Shown one piece after another: positions 1 through 11,082 of a stretch of DNA of 64,000 nt (position 1 is its first letter; each line of letters opens with the position of its first letter). The stretch is taken from assembly GCA_025529335.1 (NCBI GenBank), contig JAMYHX010000008.1, positions 62,001 to 126,000 on the forward strand, read 5' to 3'. Origin of the DNA: Rhizopus sp. PT2906. Its lineage: Eukaryota; Mucoromycota; Mucoromycetes; Mucorales; Rhizopodaceae. The notes beneath the pieces were generated by a model, which saw only the letters and a program-made list of their open reading frames with translations, had not been told where the DNA came from and made no database searches. The translations under genes were made by a program, and so were the position numbers.

Positions 1-33
1 TCTTGCATGCAAAGCCTTATTCATTTTTAATAG

Positions 34-1076
34 AACACAAGTACAGAGTCGTTGAGTTACTGCAGAATAAAGGCTATTTCGTGGCGATGACAGGAGATGG
101 TGTCAATGATGCACCAGCTTTAAAGAAGGTATGAGCGGGGAGTTGACCACAATGGATAACACTAACATGCATGAATATAGGCAAACGTTGGTATCGCTGT
201 ACATGGCAGCACTGATGCGGCTAGAACTGCAGCCGACATTGTACTACTAACACCTGGGCTTTCTCCTATAGTGGATGGCATCAAGACTTCTAGGGCTATC
301 TTTCAGCGTCTTCAGTCCTATGCCCTTTACCGCATTTCATCCACCATTCACTTTCTCATCTTCTTTTTTGTCATCACCTTGGCAGAAGACTGGCAAATGC
401 CACCTATCTTTCTTATTCTAATCTCAGTACTTAATGATGCAGCTACAATGATCATGACCATAGATAACGTAACCATCTCGAAGCATCCGAATACATGGCG
501 TCTAAAGCTCTTGGTGTTCTTGTCCACCATTCTAGCCGCGTTTCTTTCGTTTTTCTCATTTGCTCACTTTTATATATTTCGAGATGTTATTAAAGTGACC
601 CCAGGACAATTATCAACCGTGATGTACCTTCATATATCTGCAGGTAAGAAAGAAAAGGAAAAGAAAAAATGGCAAGTATATAGATTAACTCCATGTTCAC
701 AGCACCTCATTTTATTATATTTTCTACTCGTACCGAGTCATTTTTCTGGAGAAGTTTACCTTCATGGCCATTTACAGTTGTTGTCCTAGGAACGCAGGTT
801 ATTGCGTTGTTCTTGTCTGTTTATGGTGCAGTGGGTGATGCAACCGTAGAGGGTATCGGGTGGGCGGCAGGCTTAGCCATCATTGCTGTTGCTTTGATTA
901 CATTTATTTTGGTTGACTTGGTCAAGGTACTGACGATTCATTTGTGGAATAAAAGGCATAGCGGAAACAATATGCGAGTAGTAGCAGCTCAAAAGGACGA
1001 GTTGAAGCCATCCCGTGTTCAACGATTCCAACAGGAACATAGCGGTTCATTGAACTGGAGCGAGTCGTCTTGGTGA
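34..1076 (+). CDS. PMA1: Plasma-membrane H+-transporting P-type ATPase, C-terminal part
   Basis: Proton-pumping P3A-type ATPase of the plasma membrane, which builds the proton gradient for nutrient uptake. The window opens in an intron ending about 33. Coding exons are 34-128, 181-643 and 703-1076; the 5' part lies upstream of the window. The P-domain hinge motif GDGVNDAPALKKA is split by the first intron, followed by TAADIVLL. The membrane segments M5-M10 typical of fungal Pma1 come next (for example LISVLNDAATMIMTIDNV). The splice at 643/703 joins HISA to PHFIIFSTRT, as in family members. The short cytosolic tail ends in ESSW, without a clear family-type regulatory extension. Family assignment is secure; which paralogue it is cannot be told. 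Confidence 0.93.
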
Positions 1077-1250
1077 AAACAGCCTTTTAATAATGTTGTC
1101 TTTTTGATTAAAGATGCTTATTGTGTGTCAATCTGACATTGAAAACCTGTTCACCCCAGGAATAGAGAATGGCATAACGATTACATAATGTACAACACTT
1201 AAATACGTTTTTCAATAATAATCCTTTTCTTTCAATAAAAAATACAAGAA

Positions 1251-2107
1251 ATGGGTAGCCAGTTAGCACGTAAAGTTAAATTATGGTAAATAAGACAAGA
1301 AAGATAGTTTGAAGACTTTGTTTATACATAGTGTAGTTGCCAGGATATTACCAAACTTGAAGTTGACGCGATAGGTGAGAGAACAAAAGAGAGGGACAGT
1401 CAATAGAGTGATTAATGCTTTGATAGTCAATGCCGCCAACAGATCTTTGCTCGGTGGAGGAGGAGGTAAGTGGATGGAAAAAAAATTGTTGCCTTCAGTT
1501 TGCTTACTTTTCTTATTAGTGGACGGAGCTATTCATAGGTAAAGATGATCTAAAAGAAAAAGGGCACACAAAAGACCTTATTCTTTTATAGAGCAGCAGG
1601 AAAGCAACTTCTGGAAGAATGCCGAACTTTAAATGGGTGTCCTGAAGGTGTAAGTGTCTGTGATGAACCATTTTCTTTACCTTTTTAACAATGTTAAAAA
1701 CGATATAGGAAGCTAAAATAACTAAAGGTAAATTTGTAATAATAATCCCCCTCCATTCTATACTCAGCTCGACTTTTTAGGATACAATCTTCCTGCAAAA
1801 CGTAAGTAGATATAAATTTGTAAAGTAATCTTCTTTATAACTTTTTAAAGATGTCATACACACCGTGGGTCCGCAATCAGAAAAGCCGGATGTTTTAAAG
1901 AGCTGCTACCAACGCAGTCTTGAGTTACTGGAACAGAATGGTCTCAGAACGATTGCCTTCCCTTGTATTGCTACAGGTGTATATGGTTATGATAACGAAA
2001 AAGCAGCAAACATTGCTTTAAAAACAGTTCATGATAAGTTGGAGAGTGATATGAAAAAGGGAGAAGATAAGGTGAATACATTAACGATGGTATCAGCATC
2101 TTATTAA
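1251..2107 (+). CDS. Macro-domain protein (O-acetyl-ADP-ribose deacetylase type)
   Basis: Likely ADP-ribose/O-acetyl-ADP-ribose hydrolase of the MacroD type. Conserved core exons: 1344-1374 (DITKLEVDAI; 1337 if the first-exon model is right), 1427-1465 (VNAANRSLLGGGG), 1520-1538 (VDGAIHR), 1592-1649, 1709-1727 (EAKITKG), 1781-1801 and 1851-2107. The catalytic loop NAAN...GGGGVDGAIH, the GEAKITKGY strand and FPCIATGVYGY are all intact. Several exons are only 19-21 nt. The first exon (about 1251-1285, starting MGSQLARKVK) is tentative: it is in frame only if the acceptor is at 1336, and the usual WKGD before ITKLEVDAI is then missing. The gene converges on the D-2-hydroxyglutarate dehydrogenase gene with 247 bp between stops. 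Confidence 0.85.
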
Positions 2108-2354
2108 ACTTGGTTAATGTAGATCGATCAAGTTATTTTTGTCTTGTTTAATGAAAAGGATAAGCCAATTTATAAAGGCAAGTACACTTAAAAAAATTAT
2201 ATCCTTTTTATATAACAGTAGACTGTCATAGATTTATTACCAAAGTACTTTCCTGGTGCTTCAACGGACTGTTAGGAAATAAAAGCAATTAATTTATACA
2301 GTGAACCTTCCTTTTTGACTTTATTGAAGTTTACACATATGAACATGATGAAAT

Positions 2355-4496
2355 CTATGAGGATGGAAGATACTAAAAATACATGATTAACCTTTGTTTA
2401 TTCAGTATATAAGATGAAGCTTACCTTATAAGGGTTCATGATGCCGTTTGGATCAAGCATATTTTTCATTGTCTTCATCAACTTAATCATGACTGGAGAC
2501 TTAGAATACCCTAAAAATTCATTCTTGGCTACACCAAGACCGTGCTCTGCACTAATTGAGCCCTGATGTTTGGCTAATAAATATATTTGTAGTTAGAGTT
2601 ATATTATAACAGGGGAATATGCTTGTGTACTTACCAACCCATTCAAACAGATAGGGTTCTATTAATTCAGAAACACGGCTGTCAAGGCGATTGGCAGCAA
2701 TATTCAAATGTAAATTGCCATCACCAACATGGCCATAAGCAACTACATCTGTCACAGGTGAGTCATCCTTTCCGAAAACACCTCCATTACGTAAATGTTG
2801 GCGCATGTCTTGTACACAATCGTAAATTTTAGGGACAGGCATCGATATGTCGTACTTGTACACAGCTGGTTCCTTTCCAAGTGCTTCAGTAAAACCTTCA
2901 CGCAAGCTCCAAAGTTCACGTATCTGTGTCTCATCTTGTGCTACTACACCGTCCTCAGCAACACCATCGACCATCATATTCTCAAGGTATGTTGTTAATT
3001 TCTCATCGTCATGATCCTTGTTTGAACCGCTTGTTTCAATCAATACATAAAATGGATACTCATTCTGCATCACTTCTTTGGGTGTAGCGTGCTTTTTGAA
3101 CATTTGTAATGCATTAATATCCCAAAATTCAAAAGCTAACTCTCATTGTTCAATTAAGGGTATTCAACATTGCTTTCAACTTACCTGACAATATTTCAGA
3201 GAGCTCAATACGTGATTGCTTGAATGCCTTTTGTACATCTTCAAATGAGTTCAAGCCTAACAAGGCAACATTGACAGCCTATTATATGTTAGTCATATTA
3301 CGTTTTCTTCTTGCTATTTTATAACCTTTGAGCGATGAGGGGTTAAGATAGAGACACCAGTGATTACACCGATAGTACCCTCAGATCCAATGAACAATTG
3401 CTTTAAATCATAACCTACATGTACACATCAGTTTCCATAAGATATTTTGTATGTGTTCCAATGAAATACCCGTGTTATCCTTTCTTAATGTAGACATGTT
3501 GTCAAGAATTGTACCATCAGGAAGTACCTAGGAAACAAGAGAAAGTATTAGAGCCATATACCATTCTATTGATGATAACTTACGACTTCTAAGCCCAAGA
3601 CGGTGCCGTGAAGTGATCCATAGCGTAATAATCTCAAACCGCCAGCGTTTGTTGCGATATTACCACCGATATGACAACTATATAGGGTTAGGAAAAAAAA
3701 AACAAAAACAAAAGGACATATCATATACATACCTTCCTTTGGCGCCCAAGTCCAATGGCATCATATATCCCTTTTCAGCTAACCAGTTGTCCAACACTTC
3801 GAGCACACAGCCAGCATCAGCCGTCAAAATACCTTGGGGTTTATGTGAGATCAATAAGTGGATTAAAGATGATGACCTATATACCTGATACACTGTCAAA
3901 GCTACGGATCTTGTTTAGTCCCTGAAGACTGAGGACAATCTCATCAAATACTGGAACTGATCCACCGACTAATCCGGTGTTTCCACCTTGGGGAACAACA
4001 GCCAATCTAATGAAATTGAGTATCGCCTATGGTTTTTATATATCATTATTATCTTACCTTTCTTGATTACAGTATTTCATAATTTCGGATACTTGTTATG
4101 TAGTCTTTGGCTTCAAGACCAATTGTGATTTTCCACGAAATTTGTGCATCCAATCTGTATTAAAAGCGAAAAGGTCGTCTTCGTTGTTATAGATTAATCC
4201 ATTTTCACCAACAATTGTTTTAAAATATTCAACGTCTTGCTCAGTGAGCTATATATTAAGATGTTAGAAAATATTATTCTCTTCTGTTTGTATGTGCTTG
4301 CCTTTTTAAAGTTTTCGTTACGAACGTAACCCGGGAACTTGTCTGCTGTGTATGAAACTTGCTTTCCACTTTTGGTTGCATAGGAACGAGATATATGAGC
4401 AGTGCTCACTACTTTGATAGCATTATTGATAGAAAAAGGCTTTATGCTATGAATTGCTAATCTTGTTGAAACCAATCGTAGACGTGAAGCGAACAT
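2355..4496 (-). CDS. DLD2: D-2-hydroxyglutarate dehydrogenase (FAD-linked oxidase), with in-frame stop
   Basis: Mitochondrial flavoenzyme oxidising D-2-hydroxyglutarate (or D-lactate). About 12 exons. The start at 4494-4496 opens an Arg/Ser-rich presumed mitochondrial presequence. FAD-binding motifs seen: PQGGNTGLVGGS, HIGGNIATNAGG and GSEGTIGVITG. The C-terminal oxidase domain has VAYGHVGDGNLHLNI and SAEHGLGVAKNEF. The last exon (2355-2372) gives YLPSS. Two oddities: the first intron has a GC donor (4297-4301), and exon 2 (4058-4248) carries an in-frame TAA at 4096-4098, where homologues read through (KPKTT-stop-QVSEIMKY). Splicing cannot remove this stop without losing conserved sequence. 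The gene is either a recent pseudogene, a readthrough case or a base-call error; everything else is intact. Confidence 0.9.
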
Positions 4497-5275
4497 GACA
4501 AAGTCTGTGAAAAAGAAAAAAAAAAAAAGAAAAACTCCCCTTTTTTCTGGTAAAGAAAGCGGAGAAGTTATTTTTATATGTGTGGGCGTTGGTGAGATGT
4601 GAGTCAAGTTTAACAAAAATTTTATACACGGCTCTTTCTTTCCCATTGTTACATGTATATATCATATATCAATGTATATTAAAAACAGAGAGAGAGAGAG
4701 TTAATGACCTTAATTGAATTGCTTTAGCCCCCACCTTTGTTTATGATATATAAATAGTCTCTTGTATTTATCTAGTAAACCAAGTCATCATCTGTACGTG
4801 TCATTATTGGTTAATTGTGTATTCTCCATCTCAATCATTCATCTATCTTGATTTCGTATTCGAAAACAAGTCAAGTTCCTCCTACCATATCATGTAGCAA
4901 TAATTAAAAGGTCATGGACTACTTGTGTAAGATGATCTGCAAAGTACAAAGGGTTCACCAAATTTAATGGTAATACAGTTATAAAAAGAGAGAGAGAGAG
5001 AAAGAGGTATCCTCATTACAATCATATAAAAGATATGTTTGATAACTGAGAAGCAATAAGAGTGGAGTTGAATAATAGCTTCGAGTGAGTTTGTATGTAA
5101 GGCATCACTTTGGTCTAAGTTCTTTATTCAGATTGATTATGAGGTCGTACTTTGTCATTGTTTACATTTTATGCATTTGTGACTTTGTTTGGTTAAACTT
5201 ACTTTTTCTCTTCTTTTTGGGAAAAGGAATGACGCGCCACTCACATATATTTCTCTCTTTATTTTAATTACAGAA
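4497..5275. promoter_or_regulatory. Divergent intergenic region with GA tracts
   Basis: This 779 bp lies between two divergently transcribed genes, so both promoters should be here. Simple (GA)n tracts lie at 4687-4700 and 4988-5001, and an A-rich/T-rich stretch lies next to the minus-strand start (4510-4530). A possible 5'-UTR intron end (TTTTAATTACAG) directly precedes the ATG at 5276. No coding sequence was recognised. Confidence 0.4.
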
Positions 5276-6125
5276 ATGAATGGACAAAATCAACAAGGCA
5301 ACATGACAACTTATTCTAAAGGAAGAAAGGGTTCAGTTGGATCCATACAAACCAGCCGTGATTTAAACAACCTGAGTCATCATGAACTGGTTGAACTTTA
5401 CACAAAGACAAAGGCTATATTGAACAATTCGCAAGTATAAAAGTATCGAATGAAATGTTGTTTTATATTAACACTTTGTCAATAGAGGCATAAAATTACC
5501 AGACGGAGGTTCTAAACTGAAAGCAAAACTTAAGCAGATAGAAGAGGCACTAAAAAATACCGAAAATACAAGTTTAAGCAAACGAGTATCCAAACTATCG
5601 ATTAATGACAGACCGAATATACGAAAGGAGGTCTTGATTCATGCAAATAAATCAGCAAGTAGTCAAGAAAATCAACAGTCGCATAAACTACTAAGATCTC
5701 ATTCAGATACGGCTTCTAGTGTAACTAATGACAATATGCTGTGTGTTAAGTAGGGTGACTAACGGTATCTATAGGCAAGATCAGCACGTATCATTAGCCT
5801 CGACGAATCTATACAATTACAGGAATCACAACAAAAAGAAATTAAAGAAGCTAATATGAAAAAGAGAATGGAGTCTGTAAAGAGAAGCATAAAGACGGAC
5901 AGTTTAACGGACGAATTGACGTCAACGATAGGAAGATTAAGACTAGATCCTGAAACTCGCGTACCTCGACCAGATGATGATGGACCAAGTGATGACGAAG
6001 GACCAGATGCAGACTCTATTGATGACACTGACGATGATGATGAGTTATTTTATGGTGATGAGGATGATGAAGGCTTTGATGAAGAGGATGAAGCAGCAGA
6101 ACAGCAACGACAAAGACGATCATAA
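5276..6125 (+). CDS. Gdown1/POLR2M (GRINL1A)-like protein, probable
   Basis: Three exons: 5276-5434, about 5486-5720 and 5775-6125. The N-terminal block NNLSHHELVELYTKTKAIL followed by IKLPDGGSKLKAKLKQIEEAL resembles the conserved region of metazoan Gdown1 (L..ELVEL...LL.N..F..KLPD.G.K). Gdown1 is the substoichiometric RNA polymerase II subunit that competes with TFIIF. The middle is Ser/Asn-rich; the C-terminus has a coiled-coil-like stretch and then an Asp/Glu-rich acidic tail ending RQRRS. The join between exons 1 and 2 does not keep frame with any GT-AG pair I can find (exon 1 ends in phase 0, exon 2 needs phase 2 or 1), so one base may be missing near 5434. Intron 2 is read as 5721-5774 (54 nt). 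Family call is inference from a short block. Confidence 0.55.
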
Positions 6126-6219
6126 TAAATTCACTGCTTTTATTACCAATTTCACAGTCTTTTGATGGACGGGTTTCTTTAAAAATTGTATGCGAGCTTG
6201 TTATCGACTTTTTTTTTAT

Positions 6220-6411
6220 TTACATGAGTCCCGGAACATGATTGACTAAATGTTTAGAATAATACCTTTTCTCTCTTTTGCGCTTATCTATTTCTCGATA
6301 TTCAGGGCGCTTTGTTACTATCTTGCAGCAGGTAATAAAGGCATCATTAAGGTCACTATTAGACTTTCCGAAAAGAATAGTATACATGATGACATGACTG
6401 GTGTATTTCAA
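6220..6411 (-). CDS. Small ORF of unknown function (doubtful)
   Basis: A 63-codon open frame of unknown function; an internal Met gives a 55-codon version. It ends in a charged segment (KRPEYREIDKRKREKRYY) that looks more protein-like than the hydrophobic frame on the plus strand. There is a Cys-Cys pair but no recognised domain. No splice combination I tried extends it. It sits between the stop of the Gdown1-like gene and the lactonase promoter, so it may be only a chance ORF. Confidence 0.22.
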   Translation of the reverse strand: MKYTSHVIMYTILFGKSNSDLNDAFITCCKIVTKRPEYREIDKRKREKRYYSKHLVNHVPGLM

Positions 6412-6489
6412 ACTATATCTTTACCTGACATCACTGCCGTCTCGGCTTTAATCTCTTTTTGGGATTAAAAGTCTAGTGTAGCACTACAC

Positions 6490-6518
6490 AAACCTCTCTC
6501 TTTTTTCTCTCTCTCTTT
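6490..6518 (+). promoter_or_regulatory. CT-rich tract before lactonase start
   Basis: A pyrimidine run of repeated CTCTCT/TTTTT units ends about 10 bases upstream of the ATG at 6528. Similar CT/GA tracts precede several other genes in this window, which suggests a core-promoter or 5'-UTR element, but no function is shown. Confidence 0.35.
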
Positions 6519-6527
6519 GCTAAAATC

Positions 6528-7683
6528 ATGTCACAAGTCCCCGTTTACGTCTCAGGCTATACCAACGAAAAATCAACAGGTATTTACCTTTACGCCTTTG
6601 ATACGACAACTGGGACTCTATCACTCGAAACCTTGGCTGCCGAGAGCGCGAACCCGTCTTGGTTCTGCTTTCACAAGTCTGGACAACATCTTTATGCAAC
6701 TAATGAAGTAGCGTCATTCAATAATGCCAACACGGGCTACATTTCTGCTTATAACCGCGACCCACAAACAGGAAAGTTAACCTTGGCGAACCAGCAAGTT
6801 ACGAATGGACAACATCCTTGTCATGCAGCATGTGATTCTATTGGTAACTTTTTAGTAGCTGCGAACTATACCGGTGGTTCAGTCTCTGTATTTCCTATCA
6901 ACGCACCAGGATCACCTGAGTCGAATCTAGGTGACGTTATCTCTTTCTCGGACCACAACCAACACTACAACCATACAATGAGTGTTCCCACGCGTCAAGA
7001 GAAGGCACATTGTCACTCAGTTGACTTTGATCCTATCGCAGATCGTTATATATTCGTAAACGACTTGGGATGTGATTTGCTTGTTACCTATCTATTTGAT
7101 AAGCAATCTGGGTCGATATCTCCTCATTCTACCTTCTCGTTTCCTCCTGGTACTGGACCTCGTCATCTCAAGTTTGCTCCAAATCACAACAACTTTTGTT
7201 ATGTTGTAGGTGAATTGTCCAATGATGTATTCATGCTTGAATTTGATTTTGAAGGCGGTAAATTCAATGAAATTCAACGCGTGCATGCATTACCTCAAGA
7301 TTTTGAAGGGGATAACTTGGGAGCTGAGATAGACATTTCACCTAATGGCAAGTTCTTGTATGTGTCAATGAGAGGATATGACGCGATTACTATATTCGAG
7401 ATCAATGAATGGACAGGTAAACTCTCCTTGGTAGGTTATCAGCCTACTGGAGGTAAGCATCCTCGCCACTTTACCATAGACCCAACTGGCCAGTTTCTTT
7501 TGGTTGGCAACACGGTAATTCTTTATATATATATATATATATATGTGTTTATTTATTGATGTATTTGGTTTATAGGATAGTGATAATATTGTCGTATTCA
7601 AGATTGATCAAGCAACAGGTTTATTAGAACAAGTGTCTAGTGTAGAACACGTTAAGCCAACATGTATTCGTTTTTGGACATGA
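6528..7683 (+). CDS. 6-phosphogluconolactonase-family beta-propeller (lactonase)
   Basis: Cytosolic seven-bladed beta-propeller of the lactonase family (PF10282: bacterial Pgl/YbhE, fungal muconate-cyclase-like proteins). The predicted reaction is hydrolysis of 6-phosphogluconolactone in the oxidative pentose-phosphate pathway, though the fungal members may use other lactones. Two exons: 6528-7514 and 7576-7683. Motifs include YVSGYT, HPCHAACDSIGNFLVAANY, AHCHSVDFDP, GTGPRHLKFAPN, DNLGAEIDISPNGKFLYVSMRG and GGKHPRHFTIDPTGQFLLVGN, with the usual His/Glu-lined pocket. No signal peptide. The intron contains a TA repeat (7524-7544). Its stop lies 9 bp from the stop of the convergent SMARCD gene. 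Confidence 0.88.
7524..7544 (+). repeat. TA dinucleotide microsatellite in lactonase intron
   Basis: About ten TA units lie inside the single intron of the lactonase gene. It is a simple-sequence repeat with no coding role. Confidence 0.85.
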
Positions 7684-7692
7684 TAATAAACC

Positions 7693-9435
7693 TTAGCGTT
7701 GTGTTGTGAGTAATTCTTGCATACGTTGTTGTGTCTATTATAAAAATAAGCAACTAATACTATAATGATCACCATGATTACCTTTGTTGTTAAATAATGA
7801 AATATAGCCTCTTTCATCCATGGCTGCTTATAAAAGTCTGTTTGCTTGATCTCTTCTAGATTGACTTTGCTTTCACCCAAGATGATTTCTAAATCTCTTG
7901 CTTGACTAGCGATCCATTTGTTAATAAACTCGACGGGTTCCTTGGAGAACTGCAGTAAAAAGTCTCGCTTGATCTTGGAGTTGTTTATGCTTTGTACACA
8001 CTGAACAATTTTGTCATCGTAAGTCATGATTTCCTTTTGTACTTGGCTTGATGAGATAATGTTCATCATCTTTTGACGTGCAGCGCTATCCATTTCAACT
8101 TCAATATCGTAAGCTTTTGAAGATGCATGAAACTGTTTATCCGTTCTATTGTGCGTTTAGTCTTTTGTTATAGTTTTCACATTCAATCTTTACCGAATAG
8201 TGTAGTTGATCACTATAGGATCTGGTTGACTCAAGTGTTGATTTATTAGCTCTGGAATTTGAGAAAAGTGAATTTGTGGATATCCAAATAATTGAACCAA
8301 GCGATTGTCACAACGAATGACTCTCTTGTCTTCTTGATCTTGAAGCTTATGCACCTATGACTCCTGTCAATATGAGATTAAGAAACAAAAAACAGAGACT
8401 TGCCTTGCAATAGTTCCATATGCCCATGACAATCTGAAGCTTAGTATCTAACTTTGTGTCCAACAAATCTGCCAACAAGGGACTAAGCTTGTATTTCTGT
8501 GGATTGTGGAAAAGATTAATGGTGATTCTGCAGTTTGTGTTGATATCTCCTTTTCTTTTGATTTCAATAGTATCATATTCAGTTGTCGAATTAGGTTGCT
8601 TTTGCCACTATGCAAGCCATGAGTTACATGATCATCATGCATTGGCTCATGCCTACCTCAATCGTATTGCCTTCTGGATATAGATTTGGATCTCTATCAA
8701 GCTCAACCACTAGAGATCTAAAGAAAGTTGTCATCTTTGGCGTCGGTTCAACTTTTTTTGAAGAATTATCATTATCAGGCTAATATTTCCAATATTCATC
8801 TTTAGTTATCATAATAATAATAATGGTCATAATACATTACGCTCAGTAATTTTCCTTCAATCTTTAATGTCCAAGTGGGCGCATTATTATTACTCAAGTC
8901 GAATTCTGCGTTATCTTGCTTCAGTTCTTGTTGATCGGCTGGTGCTGTTGTATTTGAGATAAAAAGACGAAGCGTACGGCGTACCTGAAATACAGTGAGT
9001 TATTATATATTGTACAACAAAGCCTAATTATGCTACTTTTGTTGGTTTTCCAAGGGCTTCTTGAATATCCAACCTCTTTCGCATAATGGTTGCATCTAAC
9101 TTTTTCTCAAAATCTACTAATTCTGTATAAAGCTTTGATTCTGGTGCAAATGACTCAATCTATATTTGAAAAAGTAAGCTCAAGCCATGTTTAGTTAAAT
9201 AACATACTTTTGGAGACAAGTTTTTATCTGTGGGTCTCTTTTTCCTAATGGAAAAGAAGCTTAGATGTTGTTTTTTATGGATTTTTTATTTTTACTTTAT
9301 ATGTTTTGCAAGTGACTCTACTTCACTAGGTCTCTTTCTGTATTGCATTCCAGCTTGAGGCATATTTTGTGGAGGCATGGCTCCATGTTGTCCCATGTCG
9401 CCTTGGAACATGTGAGGTTGTTGTTGTGGTTGCAT
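7693..9435 (-). CDS. SWI/SNF or RSC complex subunit of the SMARCD/Snf12/Rsc6 type (SWIB domain)
   Basis: Nuclear chromatin-remodelling subunit. Nine exons (minus strand): 9296-9435, 9208-9244, 9037-9159, 8841-8984, 8657-8780, 8404-8598, 8194-8354, 7782-8145 and 7693-7734. The N-terminus is Gln/Met-rich (MQPQQQPHMFQGDMGQ), then a basic linker and coiled coil. The SWIB/BAF60b domain follows (YKLSPLLADLLDTK, QIVMGIWNYCKVHKLQD, IRCDNRLVQLFG, FSQIPELINQHL). The C-terminal helical segment with DFYKQPWMKEAIFHYL is typical of SMARCD proteins. The intron at 8355-8403 uses a GC donor; the alternative GT donor would run into a stop. The C-terminus is TQQRMQELLTTQR. Confidence 0.92.
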
Positions 9436-9644
9436 ACAAAAAAGAAAAAAGAAAAAAAATGGAAACGCGATGACAATGATGACAGGACTCCCCGAAATGA
9501 CCGAACCGGACAAAAAGTATATGTCCGGAGACGCTGCAAATGGAGGAAATAAATATCTACCTCTTTAGAAATAAGTGGTTTCTTTTAATCGTCTTGTATC
9601 CTTCGGGTTAAATCGTTACTTGCGAACACAAAAAGAAATTAATC

Positions 9645-10096
9645 ATGTCTGCCGAACTCGCCGTCGTTTATGCTGCTCTCATCCTTGAGGATGACAACAT
9701 TGAAATCACTGTAAGATGGATGGAAACAATTAGATGGATCGTTGTGCTAATATGAATATGTGTGTGTTTAGGCTGACAAGCTCCAAACTTTGGTTTCTGC
9801 TGCCGGTGTCGAAGTTGAACCCATCTGGTTCTCTCTTTATGCCAAAGCTTTGGCTGGTCAAGACCTCAAGGCCCTTCTCATGAACGTTGGTGCTCCTGGT
9901 GCTGGTCCCGCTGTTGCCGCTGGTGCTGCCGGTGCCGCTGCTTCTTCCGATGCTCCTGCTGAAGAAGAAAAGAAGGAAGAAGAGAAGGAAGAATCTGATG
10001 ACGATATGGGCTTCGGTAAGAAATGATTATATATATTATTTATTTAAAGAAAAAGAGTAACTAATATCTGTATTTACTATAGGTCTCTTTGATTAA
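9645..10096 (+). CDS. RPP1: 60S acidic ribosomal protein P1
   Basis: Large-subunit stalk protein that recruits translation factors to the ribosome. Three exons: 9645-9710 (MSAELAVVYAALILEDDNIEIT), 9772-10015 and 10083-10096. The N-terminal dimerisation domain is followed by an Ala/Gly hinge, an acidic Glu/Lys segment and the universal tail SDDDMGFGLFD, which is completed only by the 14-nt last exon. Codon choice (GCT, GTC, AAG, CTC) is stronger than in most neighbours, as expected of a highly expressed gene. It converges on the Rho GTPase gene with 87 bp between stops. Confidence 0.96.
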
Positions 10097-10183
10097 TTTT
10101 CTTGTATCAAAATTTAGTGTGAACAATAAAATATTTTTTGATGTATCAAGAACAACGAAAAAATAAGGGCAAAGAAAGTGGGT

Positions 10184-10944
10184 TTACATGACAATGCAGC
10201 TTGAATTTTGCTTTAGAGTACTTCTAATTGCTGACACAAATACTTCTTGAACACCTTGTCCTAGCTTTGCAGAGCATTCGACATACTTGTATGCTCCAAT
10301 TTGCCTTGCGACAACCACTCCTTGTTGATAAGTGATGACTTGTTGAGACTATTTTGATAATTCTTCAATTGTCGTCTGATCTTGTCTTAGATCCGTTTTG
10401 CAGGCTACCAATATAATCGGCAAACCGGGACAATATCTCTTTACTTCAGGCACCCACTACACACAACAAAAAAGTTTAATATTAAGCATATGTATACATG
10501 CTTATCAAATGTACCTTTTCAGTTATATTTTCTAATGATTCTGGTATATCAACTGAAAATGCCACGAGAATCACGTCTGAATCAGGATAACTTAGGGTTC
10601 TTAATCTATCATAATCTTCCTGACCTTTGTGTGTTTTTTTTTTAATTAATATGAGTCTCTCTTTAATTTTATAAAATATACCTGCAGTATCCCAGAGTTC
10701 TGCTACTACATTTTTTGAATCGACCACCATATCCTTTACAGCAGTTTCGAATATGGTAGGGATATATTGTGTCTATGTAATAAAGCGTTAACCATCTTCT
10801 TTATCATGTAATACATGATCTTACAGTAGGGAAGCTTCCTTTACAAAATACACTCAATAAACAAGTCTTTCCACATGCACCGTCACCAACAATGACTACT
10901 TTTCTCTTAATTGCTTCATCAGATGATAATTCACAGCAAGCCAT
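10184..10944 (-). CDS. Rho-family small GTPase
   Basis: Membrane-anchored GTPase switch for actin and cell-wall polarity. Four exons: 10825-10944, 10682-10772, 10515-10624 and 10184-10456. Motifs: G1 VVIVGDGACGKTCLL, effector region YIPTIFETAVKDM, G3 WDTAGQEDYDRLR with the Rho-type LSYPDSDVIL, G4 region VACKTDLR and G5 ECSAKLG. The C-terminal CAAX box is CIVM. The effector loop differs from canonical Rho1 (PTVFENYV), and one extra residue (FPTTQYIPT) is present at the exon 1/2 junction. It is Rho-like rather than Rac or Cdc42, but the subgroup is uncertain. Confidence 0.92.
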
Positions 10945-11082
10945 TACTATTTATTTAATATAAAGAAAAAGAAAGAAAAGAAGAAGAAGAAAAAAGAAAT
11001 AGGGTTAATTTTAATGAGGCTGGTTTTTGAATTTTATTACTGTTCTGCTTAGCACAAAAATAACAAAAAAAGGATTTAAGGC

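Noticed and set aside
5745..5774. A 30-nt intron in the Gdown1-like gene
   Set aside because: A donor at 5721 gives a 54-nt intron with the same acceptor and frame, which matches the usual size.
9292..9513. Upstream extended start of the SMARCD gene (MSGSVISG... with a hydrophobic run)
   Set aside because: The hydrophobic run is a translated poly-pyrimidine leader; the ATG at 9435 starts the Gln-rich N-terminus.
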